NCBI GenBank assembly: GCA_036821185.1
Contig: DAISKD010000001.1
Location: forward strand, 372,001 to 436,000
DNA: 64,000 bases
Direction: 5' to 3'
Source of the DNA: CALJTV01 sp036821185
Lineage (GTDB): Bacteria > Chloroflexota > Dehalococcoidia > GIF9 > UBA5629
Shown here: piece after piece, positions 53,604-62,295 of the stretch
How the letters are laid out: the number at the start of each line of letters is the position of its first letter
Position numbering within the stretch: the first letter of the stretch is position 1
Translations under genes and position numbers: made by a program
The notes under the pieces: generated by a model
What the model was told of the DNA's origin: nothing
What the model saw: the letters and a program-made list of their open reading frames with translations, nothing else
Databases searched by the model: none

Positions 53604-55475
53604 ATGAATGCCATTGAGGAAATAAAGCAGAGGCTTGACATCGTACAGGTGGTGTCTGATTATGTGCCTCTACAAAGATCGGGTAGAAACTACCGGGCAC
53701 TATGCCCTTTCCACCCCGAGAAAAACCCTTCGTTCTTTGTTTTTCCCGATAGACAGAGCTGGCACTGTTTTGGAGCTTGTAATACTGGCGGCGATATTTT
53801 CTCGTTCGTGATGAGAAAGGAAGGCGTCGACTTTAGCGAAGCGCTCAAACTACTAGCCATCAAAGCAGGAGTAGACCTGGCTACACCCTCTGGCCGCGGT
53901 AGAAAGGACAGTAGGAACGAAGAGGAAAAAATCTTTAAAATTAACGAGGCTGCCGCTGCTTTTTACCATGACCTGCTGCTAAGCACTTCCGCAGGAGAAA
54001 CTGTGAGACATTATCTTAAACAAAGGGGCCTATCGCTTGAAACCATCAGGAACTTCCAGCTAGGCCTCAGTCCTGAAGGTTGGGAAACACTTAAAAACCG
54101 CTTACTGAACGAAGGCTATGGGGAAAACGAACTTCTGGCAGCGGGTTTGCTTGTAGAGCAGGAGGACAAGCGCACCCGCGACAGATTCCACAACAGACTG
54201 ATGTTCCCCATAAGAAACATTGATGGTAAGCTTGTGGGCTTCGGCGCTAGGGCATTGGACGATTCTATGCCCAAATATCTTAACTCACCCCAGACGAGTG
54301 TCTTCGATAAGAGCAGCGTCCTTTACGGCATCGACAGGGCAAAACAGGCGATCCGACAAAACAACCAGGCCATTATCGTTGAAGGCTACATGGATGTGTT
54401 AATAGCACACCAGTACGGATGGCAGAATGTGGTCGCTTCCATGGGGACCTCCATTACGGAGAGACAACTCACCGCCCTCAAAAACTTGACCCGGAACCTT
54501 GTTATCGCGCTTGACCCAGATACCGCCGGAACAGAGGCCATCTTTAGGGGCGGAGAGATGGTAGATAAAATCATCCCGTTTTCACCAGCAGTGTACGGCT
54601 GGGTCAAGTATGAAGATGCATATAAAGCAGAGGTAAAAGCAGTGCTACTCCCTCAGAATAAAGACCCGGACGAGATAATTCAGGAAAACCCTGAATTATG
54701 GCGCAACGTTATAGAAAACGCCAGACCAGTCATCGACTTCATATTTGAGACTTTCGCTGCAAGAGCTAATCTGGGGGATGCAACACAAAAATCGCTATTG
54801 GTAGAAAAATTTACACCGCTGTTGCTTGAAATGAGGGACCCTGTAAGACAAGCGCATTATGTGGAAAGACTTGCTCGCCATCTCAAAATTGACCAGCGCG
54901 CCCTAGAAGACGCTTTAAGAAAGGCAAAAGCACAGCGAAAGGCATCGCCCAAAGGGCGCACTCCGGAAACCGCCCCGAAATACCACAGCCCAACTATTCC
55001 TAGTCCCGCTCCAGTAGAACAATACTGTCTAGCACTCCTACTACAATATCCGGAACTCAGAGCGGAAGTTAGCGAGCTATCGCCTGATTGCTTCGAACAA
55101 AGCGAAAACCGAGAGCTTTTCCTCAGGTGGCAACAGTGCGCCGAGATTACCCAACTTAAAGAAAAACTGGATGTTGCTTTGCGAGAATACATGGAAAAAC
55201 TACTCTCTAAAGAACTTCCACCGGTAATTCGTGAGAGCCAGAACTTGCAACGCCATGCTCTGCAGGACTGCATAATTCGGCTTCATGAGAAAAGACTTAG
55301 AAACCTGGAAATCAAGAGACGGGAACTGCTAGCTGCAGAGGCTGAGACAGGAGGTATAGACGCCGAGCTAGCAAGACTTGAGGAACAGGGGATAGAGATA
55401 AGTAGAAAGCTGAAAGAGATTTTCAGCCAGCAAAACAACCTTCACCAGCAATTGAGCAGGAGGGGAAGTAAATGA
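53604..55475 (+). CDS. dnaG: DNA primase
   Basis: DnaG makes the RNA primers for replication. From ATG 53604 (MNAIEEIKQRLDIVQVV) it has 623 residues. The N-terminal zinc site is CPFHPEKNPSFF, then WHCFGACNTGGD; the last pair is C-x3-C rather than the usual C-x2-C, a variant that I recall from other bacteria. The Toprim domain shows AIIVEGYMDVLIAHQ and LVIALDPDTAGTEAI. The C-terminal helicase-binding domain is coiled. It overlaps rpoD in an ATGA, as in the macromolecular synthesis operon of many bacteria, but without rpsU. Confidence 0.95.
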   Translation: MNAIEEIKQRLDIVQVVSDYVPLQRSGRNYRALCPFHPEKNPSFFVFPDRQSWHCFGACNTGGDIFSFVMRKEGVDFSEALKLLAIKAGVDLATPSGRGRKDSRNEEEKIFKINEAAAAFYHDLLLSTSAGETVRHYLKQRGLSLETIRNFQLGLSPEGWETLKNRLLNEGYGENELLAAGLLVEQEDKRTRDRFHNRLMFPIRNIDGKLVGFGARALDDSMPKYLNSPQTSVFDKSSVLYGIDRAKQAIRQNNQAIIVEGYMDVLIAHQYGWQNVVASMGTSITERQLTALKNLTRNLVIALDPDTAGTEAIFRGGEMVDKIIPFSPAVYGWVKYEDAYKAEVKAVLLPQNKDPDEIIQENPELWRNVIENARPVIDFIFETFAARANLGDATQKSLLVEKFTPLLLEMRDPVRQAHYVERLARHLKIDQRALEDALRKAKAQRKASPKGRTPETAPKYHSPTIPSPAPVEQYCLALLLQYPELRAEVSELSPDCFEQSENRELFLRWQQCAEITQLKEKLDVALREYMEKLLSKELPPVIRESQNLQRHALQDCIIRLHEKRLRNLEIKRRELLAAEAETGGIDAELARLEEQGIEISRKLKEIFSQQNNLHQQLSRRGSK

Positions 55476-57034
55476 AAAATGCACAAAACGACAAGGAACT
55501 GTTATCGTTTTTCCCCTCTAAGAGCAAAAAGCAAAAGGGGGGACACGAAGCTGAGAAGGTAGATGCAGATGCATTTCCCGCATTGGACAAGCCCGAACCT
55601 GAAATCGTGGTGAATGGTGACCCTTTGGCACAACCATTGTGGGGGGAGACTGACGTTCTAGAAGAGCCCGATAATGAGTGGATAACCAAGCTAGAAAAAG
55701 AAGAAAAACCGCTTTTAGAAGCCGAGGTAGAGCACATCGAACGTGAGGCAATCGATGACCCGGTTCGAATGTACTTACATGAGATCGGCAAAGTTGCCCT
55801 GCTCACCGCAGAAGATGAAAAAATCCTAGCAAGCAAAATAGAGGAGGCGAAATACCTGGAAAAAATCGAAAGCCTCTATCTCCAACAATATCAGGAATAC
55901 CCTTCACCCGCAGAGATAATAATCTACCTGTTGCGCCATATGCTGGCAGCACAGCCGGTTATAGACACACTGATGAAACAATTGGGCATCAAGTCTCGCG
56001 ACAATTTCATCACAAGCATTCGCAACCCAAAACTGCGAGCAGCTATAGACGGAGTAATAGACCCGACGACGGTCGAAAACATCGCCACTAAGCTTGGTAA
56101 AGATAAAGCAGAGATCGAACAAACTCTGATCGATCTTTCCATCGATAGCAGGCTGCTGCCCCCGCAGGTACTGGAGCTGTTTGACAAGGACACCACTTGG
56201 AAGAAATTGAAAGATTTGGTCGAAGAACCCATGGATACCGCCTTTTACTCTGCTCTTCAGTCGCTGAACCACGAACTCAAACGTCACTTTGACAACATTC
56301 ATAAGGAGGCAAGAAAGGCGGAAAAACACCTTACCGAAGCAAACCTTCGCCTCGTAGTCAGCGTAGCCAAGAAATATGTAGGGCATGGTATGCCACTTCT
56401 GGACTTAATACAGGAAGGGAATATCGGCCTGGTAAGGGCAGTCGAAAAATTCGAGTATCGAAAGGGCTACAAATTCAGTACCTATGCTACCTGGTGGATT
56501 AGACAGGCCATTACCAGAGCTATAGCTGATCAAGCCAGGACCATTCGTATACCAGTGCATATGGTCGAGACCATCAACAGGCTCCTAAAAGTAAATAGAC
56601 GCCTCGCCCAAGAGTTTGGCCGCGAACCTAGCTATGAGGAAATCGGTAAAGGAATGGAAATTTCTTCTGAAAGAGTGAGGGAGATTATGAAACTGTCCCA
56701 GATGCCAATATCCCTGGAAATGCCCATCGGGGAAGACGAAGATAGCCACCTCGGTGACTTCATCGAGGATCGTGCCACCCCTCCACCAGCTGAGGCCGCC
56801 TCTCAGGAACTGTTAAAAGCACAACTAAATAAGATATTGTCCGAACTCACCGAAAGGGAAAGAAGGGTCGTCTCACTGAGATTCGGACTTGAAGATGGCC
56901 GCGCCCGTACCTTGGAAGAGGTGGGTAAAGAATTCAACGTGACTCGCGAGCGGATCCGCCAGATTGAGGCAAAGGCGCTGCGTAAATTGCGACATCCAAC
57001 ACGCAGCCGAAGGTTAAAAGACTATCTGGAGTAG
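55472..57034 (+). CDS. rpoD: RNA polymerase primary sigma factor
   Basis: The main sigma factor that recognises the promoters proposed in this window. The 520-residue protein has an acidic N-terminal region (residues 1-85), region 1.2 (DDPVRMYLHEIGKVALLT), region 2 (NLRLVVSVAKKYVGHGMP; YKFSTYATWWIRQAITRAI), region 3, and region 4 (SLRFGLEDGRARTLEEVG; NVTRERIRQIEAKALRKLR). The non-conserved insert between 1.2 and 2 is short. It follows dnaG with a 4-bp overlap. Confidence 0.97.
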   Translation: MKNAQNDKELLSFFPSKSKKQKGGHEAEKVDADAFPALDKPEPEIVVNGDPLAQPLWGETDVLEEPDNEWITKLEKEEKPLLEAEVEHIEREAIDDPVRMYLHEIGKVALLTAEDEKILASKIEEAKYLEKIESLYLQQYQEYPSPAEIIIYLLRHMLAAQPVIDTLMKQLGIKSRDNFITSIRNPKLRAAIDGVIDPTTVENIATKLGKDKAEIEQTLIDLSIDSRLLPPQVLELFDKDTTWKKLKDLVEEPMDTAFYSALQSLNHELKRHFDNIHKEARKAEKHLTEANLRLVVSVAKKYVGHGMPLLDLIQEGNIGLVRAVEKFEYRKGYKFSTYATWWIRQAITRAIADQARTIRIPVHMVETINRLLKVNRRLAQEFGREPSYEEIGKGMEISSERVREIMKLSQMPISLEMPIGEDEDSHLGDFIEDRATPPPAEAASQELLKAQLNKILSELTERERRVVSLRFGLEDGRARTLEEVGKEFNVTRERIRQIEAKALRKLRHPTRSRRLKDYLE

Positions 57035-57062
57035 ACCGACCACACCTCCAAGGAGATATAGC

Positions 57063-57692
57063 ATGAGAGTATTGAGAAGCTTGGTCATCTGTCTGGGCCT
57101 TATCGGAATGCTTGCCCTTTTTGGTCTGGTGCTAGGATACTACCTGTATTCATTAACACCAGAGATCCAGACAAAAGTCACCCCGGTGCTACCTGATGAA
57201 AAATCGGCGCTGGCTTTTGAGGAGAAAATAGCTACCTTCAAGGGTGAAATCGAAGGGGCAGTGGAAAGCAACCAGAAAAAAGAGGTCAACTTGCAGATCA
57301 ACGAAAAGGAGATCAACGCAAAATTAAGCAAAGAGTTGGCTAAAGCTAAAGCTAACCCCAACGGTAAGCCACTCATCGAAAAGATGATTGTCAACTTGCG
57401 CAATAGCAATGGGGGTGAGTTTTTGGTTTACGTAGAGCTGGAAGCCCCCGGGGTCAACGCCAAGACAGGCATAATCGGACATGTAAAAATGGTGGACGAT
57501 AAACCTAGAATCGTGGTCACCGATTTCAATCTTGGTAAACTACCACTGCCTAAGTCGTTGAACCAGAGGGTAGAGCAACTACTTAACATCGTGGTCAACA
57601 TCAGACTGGCAGACCTACCGCTAACAGTAACCAACGTCGAGATAAAAAACCGTCAGATCACCATTACCGGCCTCACCAGACCAGCCAGGTAA
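57063..57692 (+). CDS. Membrane-anchored protein of unknown function, YpmS/DUF2140-like
   Basis: I do not recognise this 209-residue protein with certainty. It has one N-terminal membrane helix (about residues 5-29), then a soluble domain with the pattern VNLQINEKEINAKLSKEL, then MIVNLRNSNGGEFLVYVELE and VEIKNRQITITGL. This pattern resembles YpmS/DUF2140-like proteins, which have a lipid-binding-type fold outside the membrane. AAGGAG precedes the ATG, and it lies 28 bp after rpoD, so it is probably transcribed with dnaG-rpoD. It ends 12 bp before the convergent ffh stop. Confidence 0.7.
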   Translation: MRVLRSLVICLGLIGMLALFGLVLGYYLYSLTPEIQTKVTPVLPDEKSALAFEEKIATFKGEIEGAVESNQKKEVNLQINEKEINAKLSKELAKAKANPNGKPLIEKMIVNLRNSNGGEFLVYVELEAPGVNAKTGIIGHVKMVDDKPRIVVTDFNLGKLPLPKSLNQRVEQLLNIVVNIRLADLPLTVTNVEIKNRQITITGLTRPAR

Positions 57693-57704
57693 CAAATTTT
57701 GACA

Positions 57705-59027
57705 TCAAAGACCGAAAAGTCCGCGAGGTATCTTACCTTTGGCTGCCATTTTGGCTAATTTTTTTGCCTGATAATATTGACTCAATAATTGGTTGACATC
57801 GCGTGGAGTGGTGCCACTTCCCCGAGCAATACGTCGACGTCTACTGCCATTTATAATATCTGGGTTACGTCTCTCCTCTGGCGTCATGGACAAAATTATG
57901 GCCTCGAACCTGCGCAGTCGTTGCTCCTCATCGCCCTGGAGTAACTTCGGAGAAATGCCCGCGAAGCCTGGTAACAGCCCTGCCACCTGAGCGAGACTGC
58001 CCATCTTCTTGAACTGACGCAATTGCCAGAGCAAGTCTTCTAGATCGAAACTGGCAGTCCGCAGTTTTTTCTCCGCTTGACGCGACTGCTCGTCTGCGAA
58101 CACTTTTTCCGCCTTCTCAATAAGAGTAAGTACATCGCCCATGCCTAAAATCCGGGATGCTAGACGGTCAGGGTGGAAAACTTCCAATGCATCAGGCTTT
58201 TCGCCTGTACCAATGAATTTGATCGGTATGCCGGTAAAATATTTGGCAGAAAGCACGGCACCACCCCGGGCATCGCCATCCATTTTGGTCAGTATCAGCC
58301 CGGTTAAGCCCAATTTCCTGTGAAACTCTTCAGCAACGTTAAGCGCGTCCTGACCACTCATAGCATCGACCACCAGTAGAATCTCGGATGGCTTAATTTC
58401 TGTTTTCAATTGAACCAGTTCAGTCATCATTTCCTCATCAATGTGCAAGCGCCCCTGGGTATCAATGACCACCCACTTAGCCCCCATTTGCTCAGCAACT
58501 TTCAATGCCTGCCGGCAGAGGGCTAAGGTAGCTGCCTCTTTATTATCGCTATAAACCGGGATATCAAGTTGCCTACCAAGTAACACCAGCTGGTCAACAG
58601 CAGCTGGTCTACGCGTATCTGCAGCCACAAGCAGTGGCCGCTGCCCAGAATTCTTGAGGTATAAAGCTATTTTGGCCGCTGTTGTAGTCTTTCCAGAACC
58701 CTGCAGCCCAACAAGCATCATCGCGGAGACAGGCTGCCTGCCCGGTGTGAGCTGGCTGGCCACTCCCCCCAGAATATTGGTAAGCTCGTCATTAACAATC
58801 TTGACTATCTGTTGGACAGGAGTCAAATGCGATAACACACTTGCATCCAAAGCACGCACCCTGACTTTCGACAGAAAGTCTTTGACCACTTTGAAGTTGA
58901 CATCTGCCTCCAATAAAGCCAAACGCACCTGCCTGAGCGCCTCATCTATGTCCTTTTCGCTCAGCTTCCCCTTACCACCGAGGTTTTTGAAAATCTGTGA
59001 AAACCGTTGGGTCAGAATCTCGAACAT
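57705..59027 (-). CDS. ffh: Signal recognition particle protein Ffh (SRP54)
   Basis: Ffh is the GTPase that with 4.5S RNA targets membrane proteins to SecYEG. The 440-residue protein has the N domain, the G1 motif GLQGSGKTTTAAKIA (about residue 107), DTRRPAAVDQL, then DTQGRLHIDEE (DTAGR in most Ffh), TKMDGDARGGA, and the methionine-rich M domain ending SGTTPRDVNQLL. The Ala-to-Gln change in the G3 motif is unusual. The SRP RNA gene is not in the window. The predicted mRNA leader is only about 8 nt. Confidence 0.95.
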   Translation of the reverse strand: MFEILTQRFSQIFKNLGGKGKLSEKDIDEALRQVRLALLEADVNFKVVKDFLSKVRVRALDASVLSHLTPVQQIVKIVNDELTNILGGVASQLTPGRQPVSAMMLVGLQGSGKTTTAAKIALYLKNSGQRPLLVAADTRRPAAVDQLVLLGRQLDIPVYSDNKEAATLALCRQALKVAEQMGAKWVVIDTQGRLHIDEEMMTELVQLKTEIKPSEILLVVDAMSGQDALNVAEEFHRKLGLTGLILTKMDGDARGGAVLSAKYFTGIPIKFIGTGEKPDALEVFHPDRLASRILGMGDVLTLIEKAEKVFADEQSRQAEKKLRTASFDLEDLLWQLRQFKKMGSLAQVAGLLPGFAGISPKLLQGDEEQRLRRFEAIILSMTPEERRNPDIINGSRRRRIARGSGTTPRDVNQLLSQYYQAKKLAKMAAKGKIPRGLFGL

Positions 59028-59041
59028 AGCCAGTTTCCACG

Positions 59042-59070
59042 ATTGTACACAGAGGAATTATGCCAGTCAA
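59042..59070 (-). promoter_or_regulatory. Promoter of ffh
   Basis: Minus strand: TTGACT (59070-59065), 17-nt spacer, TACAAT (59047-59042). Transcription is expected near 59035, about 8 nt before the ATG at 59027. The mirrored por promoter lies 42 bp away. Confidence 0.65.
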
Positions 59071-59112
59071 ACCGCCAAGCAGGCTAGGCATACTTTCCCG
59101 CCTGCTACACGT

Positions 59113-59141
59113 TTGACTTAGACCCTAATTAGAGCTAACAT
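59113..59141 (+). promoter_or_regulatory. Promoter of the por operon
   Basis: TTGACT (59113-59118), 17-nt spacer, TAACAT (59136-59141). Transcription would start near 59148, only about 5 nt before the GTG at 59153 or 23 nt before the ATG at 59171. Confidence 0.55.
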
Positions 59142-59152
59142 TTATCCCGCAA

Positions 59153-59773
59153 GTGCTAGACTCACCGAACATGCAACCAGCGAGGACTGCTACCGGCCAA
59201 AACGAGGGTATTTATGAGATCAGGTGGCATGGCCGCGGCGGACAAGGTGCAGTCACAGCTGCAAAAATAGTAGCCTATGCCGCCTTTCTGGACGGGTATC
59301 CCGGCGTGACATCAGCACCGTTTTTCGGTGCTGAAAGGAGAGGCATGCCCATAACTGCCCTGACCAGATTGTCACTTGAACCCATGTATATCGTATCTCA
59401 GGTGGAAAACCCCAACGCAGTGGTGATTCTTGACCAGACCCTCCTCAAATATCCTGATGTTCTCAGTGGACTAAAAGAAAACGGGTGGGTCATCGTAAAC
59501 TCGCCGCAACATCCTGCCGAACTACGTTTGCCCGCCAGTTTCAATGTGGCGACCGCAGATGCTACCAGCATATGCAAAAAATTGGGTCTGGTCTCCAGCG
59601 GAATTCCTGTCGTCAATACCGCTATAATCGGAGCACTTGCTCGTGCTGTCCAGATAGTAAGTTCGAAAAGTCTGGAAAGGGCGATTAAAGAAAAATTTCC
59701 GGACACCGCCTCAGAAATCAACCTTGCTGCGTTCGTCACAACATTCCAATCTACAAAGGTACTTACAAGCTAA
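59153..59773 (+). CDS. porG: Pyruvate:ferredoxin oxidoreductase gamma subunit
   Basis: PorG is a subunit of the four-part 2-oxoacid:ferredoxin oxidoreductase, which interconverts pyruvate and acetyl-CoA plus CO2 with reduced ferredoxin. The 206-residue protein has IRWHGRGGQGAVTAAKIVA, then SAPFFGAERRGMPI and VVNTAIIGALARAV, as in PorG. The frame opens at GTG 59153 and the next start is ATG 59171, neither with a clear ribosome binding site. The residues before YEIRWHGRGG are not conserved, so either start is possible. It is the first of porG-porD-porA-porB. Confidence 0.94.
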   Translation: MLDSPNMQPARTATGQNEGIYEIRWHGRGGQGAVTAAKIVAYAAFLDGYPGVTSAPFFGAERRGMPITALTRLSLEPMYIVSQVENPNAVVILDQTLLKYPDVLSGLKENGWVIVNSPQHPAELRLPASFNVATADATSICKKLGLVSSGIPVVNTAIIGALARAVQIVSSKSLERAIKEKFPDTASEINLAAFVTTFQSTKVLTS

Positions 59774-59791
59774 AGGGACATTGCGTTAGCC

Positions 59792-60067
59792 ATGCACACC
59801 AGAGAATGCGGCCATATCTGCGGGGAGTCATCGCCAGCTATCGGCGAGGCTGGCAAAACAGGTGAGTGGCGGGTTGAGACACCGTGCATAGACCACAACA
59901 AATGTATCCCCTCTAAACGCAATAAGGCGTCTTGCTTTCTCTGCTGGCTATATTGCCCCGAAGGGGTTATCAAAAGATCCATCCCGGTGGAGATAGATCT
60001 TGAATACTGTAAAGGTTGCGGTATCTGTATGCAAATATGTCCAGCGCAAGCCATAACAATGAGGTAA
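59792..60067 (+). CDS. porD: Pyruvate:ferredoxin oxidoreductase delta subunit (2[4Fe-4S] ferredoxin)
   Basis: PorD is the electron-transfer subunit. The 91-residue protein has a normal second cluster motif, CKGCGICMQICPAQA, and a first one, CFLCWLYCPEG, with C-x2-C-x3-CP. The cysteine that should sit two residues before CFLC is displaced: the nearest one upstream is in NKCIPSKRNKASC, nine residues off, as if about seven residues were inserted. The N-terminal 40 residues with CGHICG are family-unlike. It lies 18 bp after porG. Confidence 0.88.
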   Translation: MHTRECGHICGESSPAIGEAGKTGEWRVETPCIDHNKCIPSKRNKASCFLCWLYCPEGVIKRSIPVEIDLEYCKGCGICMQICPAQAITMR

Positions 60068-60095
60068 CCGTGGACAAAAGTTTAGGAGCGAATTT

Positions 60096-61319
60096 TTGAC
60101 AGCAAGGGATAAGCCGGTAAACATAAAGCTGCTGGACGGCAATCGCGCTGCAGCAGAAGCAGCAAGACTCTGCCGTGTCCAGGTCATAGCTGCATATCCG
60201 ATTACGCCTCAGACGCCACTCACGGAAAGCCTCTCCGAGTTTGTCGAGAGTGGGGGATTGAAAGCAGAGTACATCGCAGTTGAAAGCGAGCATAGCGCGT
60301 TGGCGGTGTGCGTCTCTGCTTCCATGGCCGGGGCTAGAGTTTTCACAGCCACCAGCGCACATGGGCTAGCCTATATGCATGAAATGCTTCACTGGACAGC
60401 TGGTGCCAGGCTGCCAGTAGTCCTGGCATGTGTCAACCGTGCAATCGGCGCCCCCTGGAACATACTCAACGATCAACAGGACTCGCTTTCGCAGCGAGAC
60501 ACAGGCTGGATCCAGCTATATGCCAGAAATAATCAGGAAATCGTAGATTTAATTATCCAGGCGTACAAAATTGCGGAAAAGGTCTTCGTTCCAACGATGG
60601 TGTGCTTCGACGGCTATTTGCTCTCCCATACTGAGATGCCAGTGGAGCTTCCATCCCAAGAAGAGGTGGACGGTTTCTTACCTCCTTACAGGCCACATAC
60701 CGCGCTGGACCCCGCCAATCCCAAGAACTACAACCTGGTCACCCTCGCAGACCCGAGGGTAAACGCCAAAGGGGTGCTATGCCATGGCTACATGGAACTG
60801 CGATACCTCCTCCAAGAATCACTACAAAATGCAACCAGTGTAATAACAGAGGTAGGACAGGAGTTCACCAGTCTATTTGACAGGGACTATTCTAGATTGA
60901 TGTGGGAGGACAACCTTGAGGATGCTGACATTGCCATCGTGGCCATGGGTAGCTTGGCGATGGAAGCCAAGGTAGCTGCTAGCATGCTACGCCAGGAAGG
61001 ATACAAAGTTGGTGTGCTTGGCTTGAGGGTGTTCAGGCCTTTCCCAAAAAACACTATAATCAAGACGCTTAAAAATATCCCGCTTGCTGTCGTTTTTGAC
61101 AAAAGCATCAGTTATGGCAATGAAGGCATCGTCTGCTCAGAGATAAAAGCAGCGCTTTATGGCCACAATACAAATACGATGGTACTGAATTACATCGTGG
61201 GGCTAGGTGGTAGAGATGTCAAGGCAAGAGAGCTAGTAGAAGTAGTCAAAAAATCAGTCCGGCACCTGGACTCTGGCGCGCCTAGCCCTGAACGTCCCGA
61301 ATGGATCTGCTATATCTGA
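60096..61319 (+). CDS. porA: Pyruvate:ferredoxin oxidoreductase alpha subunit
   Basis: PorA binds part of the thiamine diphosphate and the substrate. The 407-residue protein has LLDGNRAAAEAARLCRVQVIAAYPITPQTP, VESEHSALAVCVSASMAGARVFTATSAHGL (both in shorter pieces in the protein), and RAIGAPWNILNDQQDSLSQRDTGW. Its start is TTG 60096, supported by AGGAG 7 nt upstream; no ATG or GTG gives an open frame at the right place. It lies 28 bp after porD. The amino acids around IGAPWNI are as in pyruvate enzymes. Confidence 0.94.
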   Translation: MTARDKPVNIKLLDGNRAAAEAARLCRVQVIAAYPITPQTPLTESLSEFVESGGLKAEYIAVESEHSALAVCVSASMAGARVFTATSAHGLAYMHEMLHWTAGARLPVVLACVNRAIGAPWNILNDQQDSLSQRDTGWIQLYARNNQEIVDLIIQAYKIAEKVFVPTMVCFDGYLLSHTEMPVELPSQEEVDGFLPPYRPHTALDPANPKNYNLVTLADPRVNAKGVLCHGYMELRYLLQESLQNATSVITEVGQEFTSLFDRDYSRLMWEDNLEDADIAIVAMGSLAMEAKVAASMLRQEGYKVGVLGLRVFRPFPKNTIIKTLKNIPLAVVFDKSISYGNEGIVCSEIKAALYGHNTNTMVLNYIVGLGGRDVKARELVEVVKKSVRHLDSGAPSPERPEWICYI

Positions 61320-61331
61320 AAGGTTAGAGGC

Positions 61332-62234
61332 TTGATCAACGCATTGAACTTACCGGAAAACGAATATGTGCTGCCCGGTACCAGGGCTTGTCCCGGGTGT
61401 GCCCTGTCGCTTGCCTACCGCCATATCTTAAAAGCCCTTGAGGGGCAGGTAATTGTCACCGTTCCCGCCAGTTGTCTCACAGTTTTACACGGGATGTACC
61501 CCGTCACCTCAGTGAAAGTTCCTTGCGTTAATACGCCGTTCGCCTCTACCGCTGCTTCAGCAACAGGACTGATAGCGGGCCTGAGAGTAACTGGCAAATC
61601 GGGAATAACAGTTCTGGCTATCGCTGGAGACGGTGGTACACATGACATAGGAATACAATCGCTCAGCGGTGCCGCCGAGAGAAACGAGAACTTTATCTAT
61701 ATATGCTATGACAACGAAGGGTATATGAACACTGGCAACCAGAGGTCGGGCTCGACCCCTGTTGGTGCACTGACAGGAACCACGCCGATTCTGGGAAAGA
61801 AACAAAAACCTAAGGACATAGCTTCAATAATGGAAGCACACGGCTTACCTTACGTGGCTACCGCAAACGCCTCTTTCCCGCTGGACCTCTATGAAAAGGT
61901 GAGAAAGGCAAGGTCGATAACAGGTACCAGATTTATCCATGTTTTTACCCCCTGTCCACCCGGCTGGCAATTCCCTCACAGCCACACAATTAGAATCGGC
62001 CAACTGGCCGCAGAGACTGGGATATCGATCCTTTATGAAGTGGAAAACAGTACTTACCGGCTCACCAGTGTCAGTGAGTCCATTGCACGGAGAGGCACTC
62101 TAAAACCGGTGACAGAATACATTGCCGCACAGGGAAGGTTCAAAAACATCACCCAGGAACAGGTCTCCCAACTCCAAGCCTGGGTAAATGCAAGATGGCA
62201 ATACCACCTTCAGCGAGCTGCAAGGGGACTCTAA
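61332..62234 (+). CDS. porB: Pyruvate:ferredoxin oxidoreductase beta subunit
   Basis: PorB carries the thiamine diphosphate site and a [4Fe-4S] cluster. The 300-residue protein has RACPGCALSLAYRHI with two cluster cysteines, VPCVNTPFASTAASATG, the TPP motif AIAGDGGTHDIGIQSL, ending CYDNEGYMNTGNQRSG, and HVFTPCPPGWQF. Its start is TTG 61332, with AAAGG 8 nt upstream. It lies 12 bp after porA. NTGNQRS is the pattern of pyruvate enzymes rather than of branched-chain ones, though the boundary is soft. Confidence 0.94.
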   Translation: MINALNLPENEYVLPGTRACPGCALSLAYRHILKALEGQVIVTVPASCLTVLHGMYPVTSVKVPCVNTPFASTAASATGLIAGLRVTGKSGITVLAIAGDGGTHDIGIQSLSGAAERNENFIYICYDNEGYMNTGNQRSGSTPVGALTGTTPILGKKQKPKDIASIMEAHGLPYVATANASFPLDLYEKVRKARSITGTRFIHVFTPCPPGWQFPHSHTIRIGQLAAETGISILYEVENSTYRLTSVSESIARRGTLKPVTEYIAAQGRFKNITQEQVSQLQAWVNARWQYHLQRAARGL

Positions 62235-62245
62235 AGCCCGCATAA

Positions 62246-62277
62246 CCTGTGTGCTGTAGCAGCCAAAGCAGCACAGG
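62246..62277 (+). promoter_or_regulatory. Bulged hairpin between porB and lysA
   Basis: CCTGTGTGCTG (62246-62256) can pair with CAGCACAGG (62269-62277), a stem of 9 bp with a 2-nt bulge and a 12-nt loop. A competing short stem GCTG-TAG-CAGC lies in the same place. GGGG and TATAAT follow directly, with no U tract, so it may be a weak terminator of the por operon, or an operator at the lysA promoter. Confidence 0.4.
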
Positions 62278-62280
62278 GGG

Positions 62281-62286
62281 TATAAT
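62281..62286 (+). promoter_or_regulatory. lysA promoter -10 box (possible leaderless transcript)
   Basis: Perfect TATAAT at 62281-62286, 9 nt before the lysA ATG (62296). Transcription would start about 7 nt after it, leaving 0-3 nt of leader. No -35 hexamer is seen at 16-18 nt, and no ribosome binding site precedes the ATG. Confidence 0.5.
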
Positions 62287-62295
62287 AGTGTTTGC

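Noticed and set aside
55904..56386. 160-codon open frame antisense to rpoD
   Set aside because: rpoD is certain in the other direction, and the translation shows no recognisable motif.
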